Shown: positions 63,295 through 64,000 of the stretch, piece by piece
Numbering within the stretch: position 1 is the stretch's first letter
Layout of the letters: the number at the start of each line of letters is the position of its first letter
Position numbers and translations under genes: made by a program
Notes under the pieces: model-generated
Database searches by the model: none
What the model was told of the DNA's origin: nothing
The model's input: only the letters and a program-made list of their open reading frames with translations
NCBI RefSeq assembly: GCF_003917135.1
Contig: NZ_RPDI01000008.1
Location: forward strand, 46,203-110,202
DNA: 64,000 nucleotides
Direction of reading: 5' to 3'
Source of the DNA: Leucobacter chromiireducens
Lineage (GTDB): Bacteria; Actinomycetota; Actinomycetes; Actinomycetales; Microbacteriaceae

Positions 63295-64000
63295 TCACCA
63301 CCCGCTCGGCACGCCGCAGAGCGCAGCCACCGCGCCCCCGACGGCGCAGCCGATCACCACGAGCCACGCGGGCCACCGCGCCAGCGTGAGCAGCACGAAC
63401 ACGAGGCACGCGAACGCGAGCGGCAGCCATCCGGTGACGCCGGCGGGCACGACCGGGGTGACGAACGCCGCGGCGAGAATGCCGACCACCGCGGCGTTGG
63501 CGCCGCTGATCCCCGCCGCGGCCCACGCCCGGGCGCGCAACGCGTCCCACGCCGATAGCGCGGCGAGGAGCCAGAGCACGCCGGGCACGAACACGGCGAC
63601 GAGGGCGAGGGCTGCGGTGCCGAGCGCTCCCCAGCCTAGGCCGGCCCCGGCGCCGAGCTCGAAACCGAGCGGCGCCGCGAACGTGAAGAGCGGGCCAGGC
63701 ACGGCCTGCGCCGCACCGTACGCCCCGAGAAACTGCGCGGGATCGATGCCGTCCGCGATCACGGGCTCCGCCCCGAGCAGCGGGAGCACGACGTGCCCGC
63801 CCCCGAACACGAGCGCACCGGCGCGGGTGAACGCGTCGGCGATGCCGACGAGCAGGCCGGGCCAGATCCGGGCGGCAAGCGGCAGGCCGACGAGGAGCGC
63901 GGTGAGGAGCGCCGCGGCGGTCAGCCCGATCCGGCGCGAGACGATGGGGATCCCGGCTCGCGCCCGGCTCGGCCCGGGGTCGGGGCCGCGGGCCGCGCCG
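63295..64000 (-). CDS. Chromate transporter family protein, 5' end cut off by the window
   Basis: The C-terminal 234 codons of a ChrA-type membrane protein. The second-domain motif VFGGGHVVLPLL is near the middle, followed by YGAAQAVPGPLFTFAAPLGF and four or more membrane helices. Full-length ChrA exports chromate using the proton motive force and has two such domains; the first lies outside the window. Activity on chromate is inferred from family only. Confidence 0.88.
   Translation of the reverse strand, partial: GAARGPDPGPSRARAGIPIVSRRIGLTAAALLTALLVGLPLAARIWPGLLVGIADAFTRAGALVFGGGHVVLPLLGAEPVIADGIDPAQFLGAYGAAQAVPGPLFTFAAPLGFELGAGAGLGWGALGTAALALVAVFVPGVLWLLAALSAWDALRARAWAAAGISGANAAVVGILAAAFVTPVVPAGVTGWLPLAFACLVFVLLTLARWPAWLVVIGCAVGGAVAALCGVPSGW

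Overview
The window is a GC-rich actinobacterial chromosome segment. The gene content and order (ileS-folC-DUF4233-ndk, clpP1-clpP2-clpX, thrS-HIT-yebC-ruvC, trigger factor with a Lys/Ala-rich tail, a translational-type T-box before ileS, SD-less genes with a -10 box 6 nt before the start) point to Microbacteriaceae, possibly Leucobacter. The genus is inferred from style and synteny, not from a marker gene. There are no rRNA genes, CRISPR arrays or intact insertion sequences.

Layout: 1-7.6 kb holds the 5' part of uvrB, a DIP1984-family gene, a YcaQ-like DNA repair gene, a MmyB-type regulator, ilvD, a MagIII-like DNA glycosylase and ndk. 7.7-13.1 kb is a coupled minus-strand operon (ileS, folC, DUF4233 gene) behind a T-box leader. 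13.3-16.9 kb is a glycine-betaine-type ABC uptake operon (ATPase, permease, binding lipoprotein). 16.9-23.3 kb is a drug-response zone: an ABC-F gene preceded by a seven-residue leader ORF and hairpins, then a TetR regulator divergent from a permease, a tandem-ATPase and a GyrI-like protein. 23.4-26.8 kb has valS, a small protein and a lipoprotein. 26.9-28.8 kb carries a gene remnant and a complete AbiEi/AbiEii type IV toxin-antitoxin pair.

28.9-46.6 kb is mostly housekeeping: clpX-clpP2-clpP1, tig, tRNA-Pro, tRNA-Gly, a gamma carbonic anhydrase-like gene, tRNA-Asn, a lone ABC ATPase, dnaG, dgt, dusB, uppS, recO, a TRIC-type membrane protein, ruvC, yebC, a HIT protein and thrS. Two long intergenic inverted repeats lie near recO and ruvC. 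46.7-49.2 kb has a GNAT gene divergent from a MocR-type regulator and a glycosyltransferase remnant.

49.3-53.8 kb is a five-gene operon with an ABC ATPase, two permeases, a histidine kinase and a LuxR-type response regulator, resembling bacteriocin or antibiotic stress modules. Next to it, 53.9-57.0 kb is a decayed accessory patch ending at tRNA-Val(CAC). It holds a kinase-regulator fusion remnant, a small SdpI-like membrane protein, an AraC-type gene without an ordinary start, and an ArdC-like antirestriction gene broken by an in-frame stop. 57.2-64 kb has a membrane-anchored HELLH protein, a tRNA-Gly/Cys/Val operon, an oxidoreductase divergent from its likely HxlR regulator, an autoregulated-looking TetR plus SDR-hydrolase fusion operon, an HNH nuclease and the 3' part of a chromate-transporter gene.
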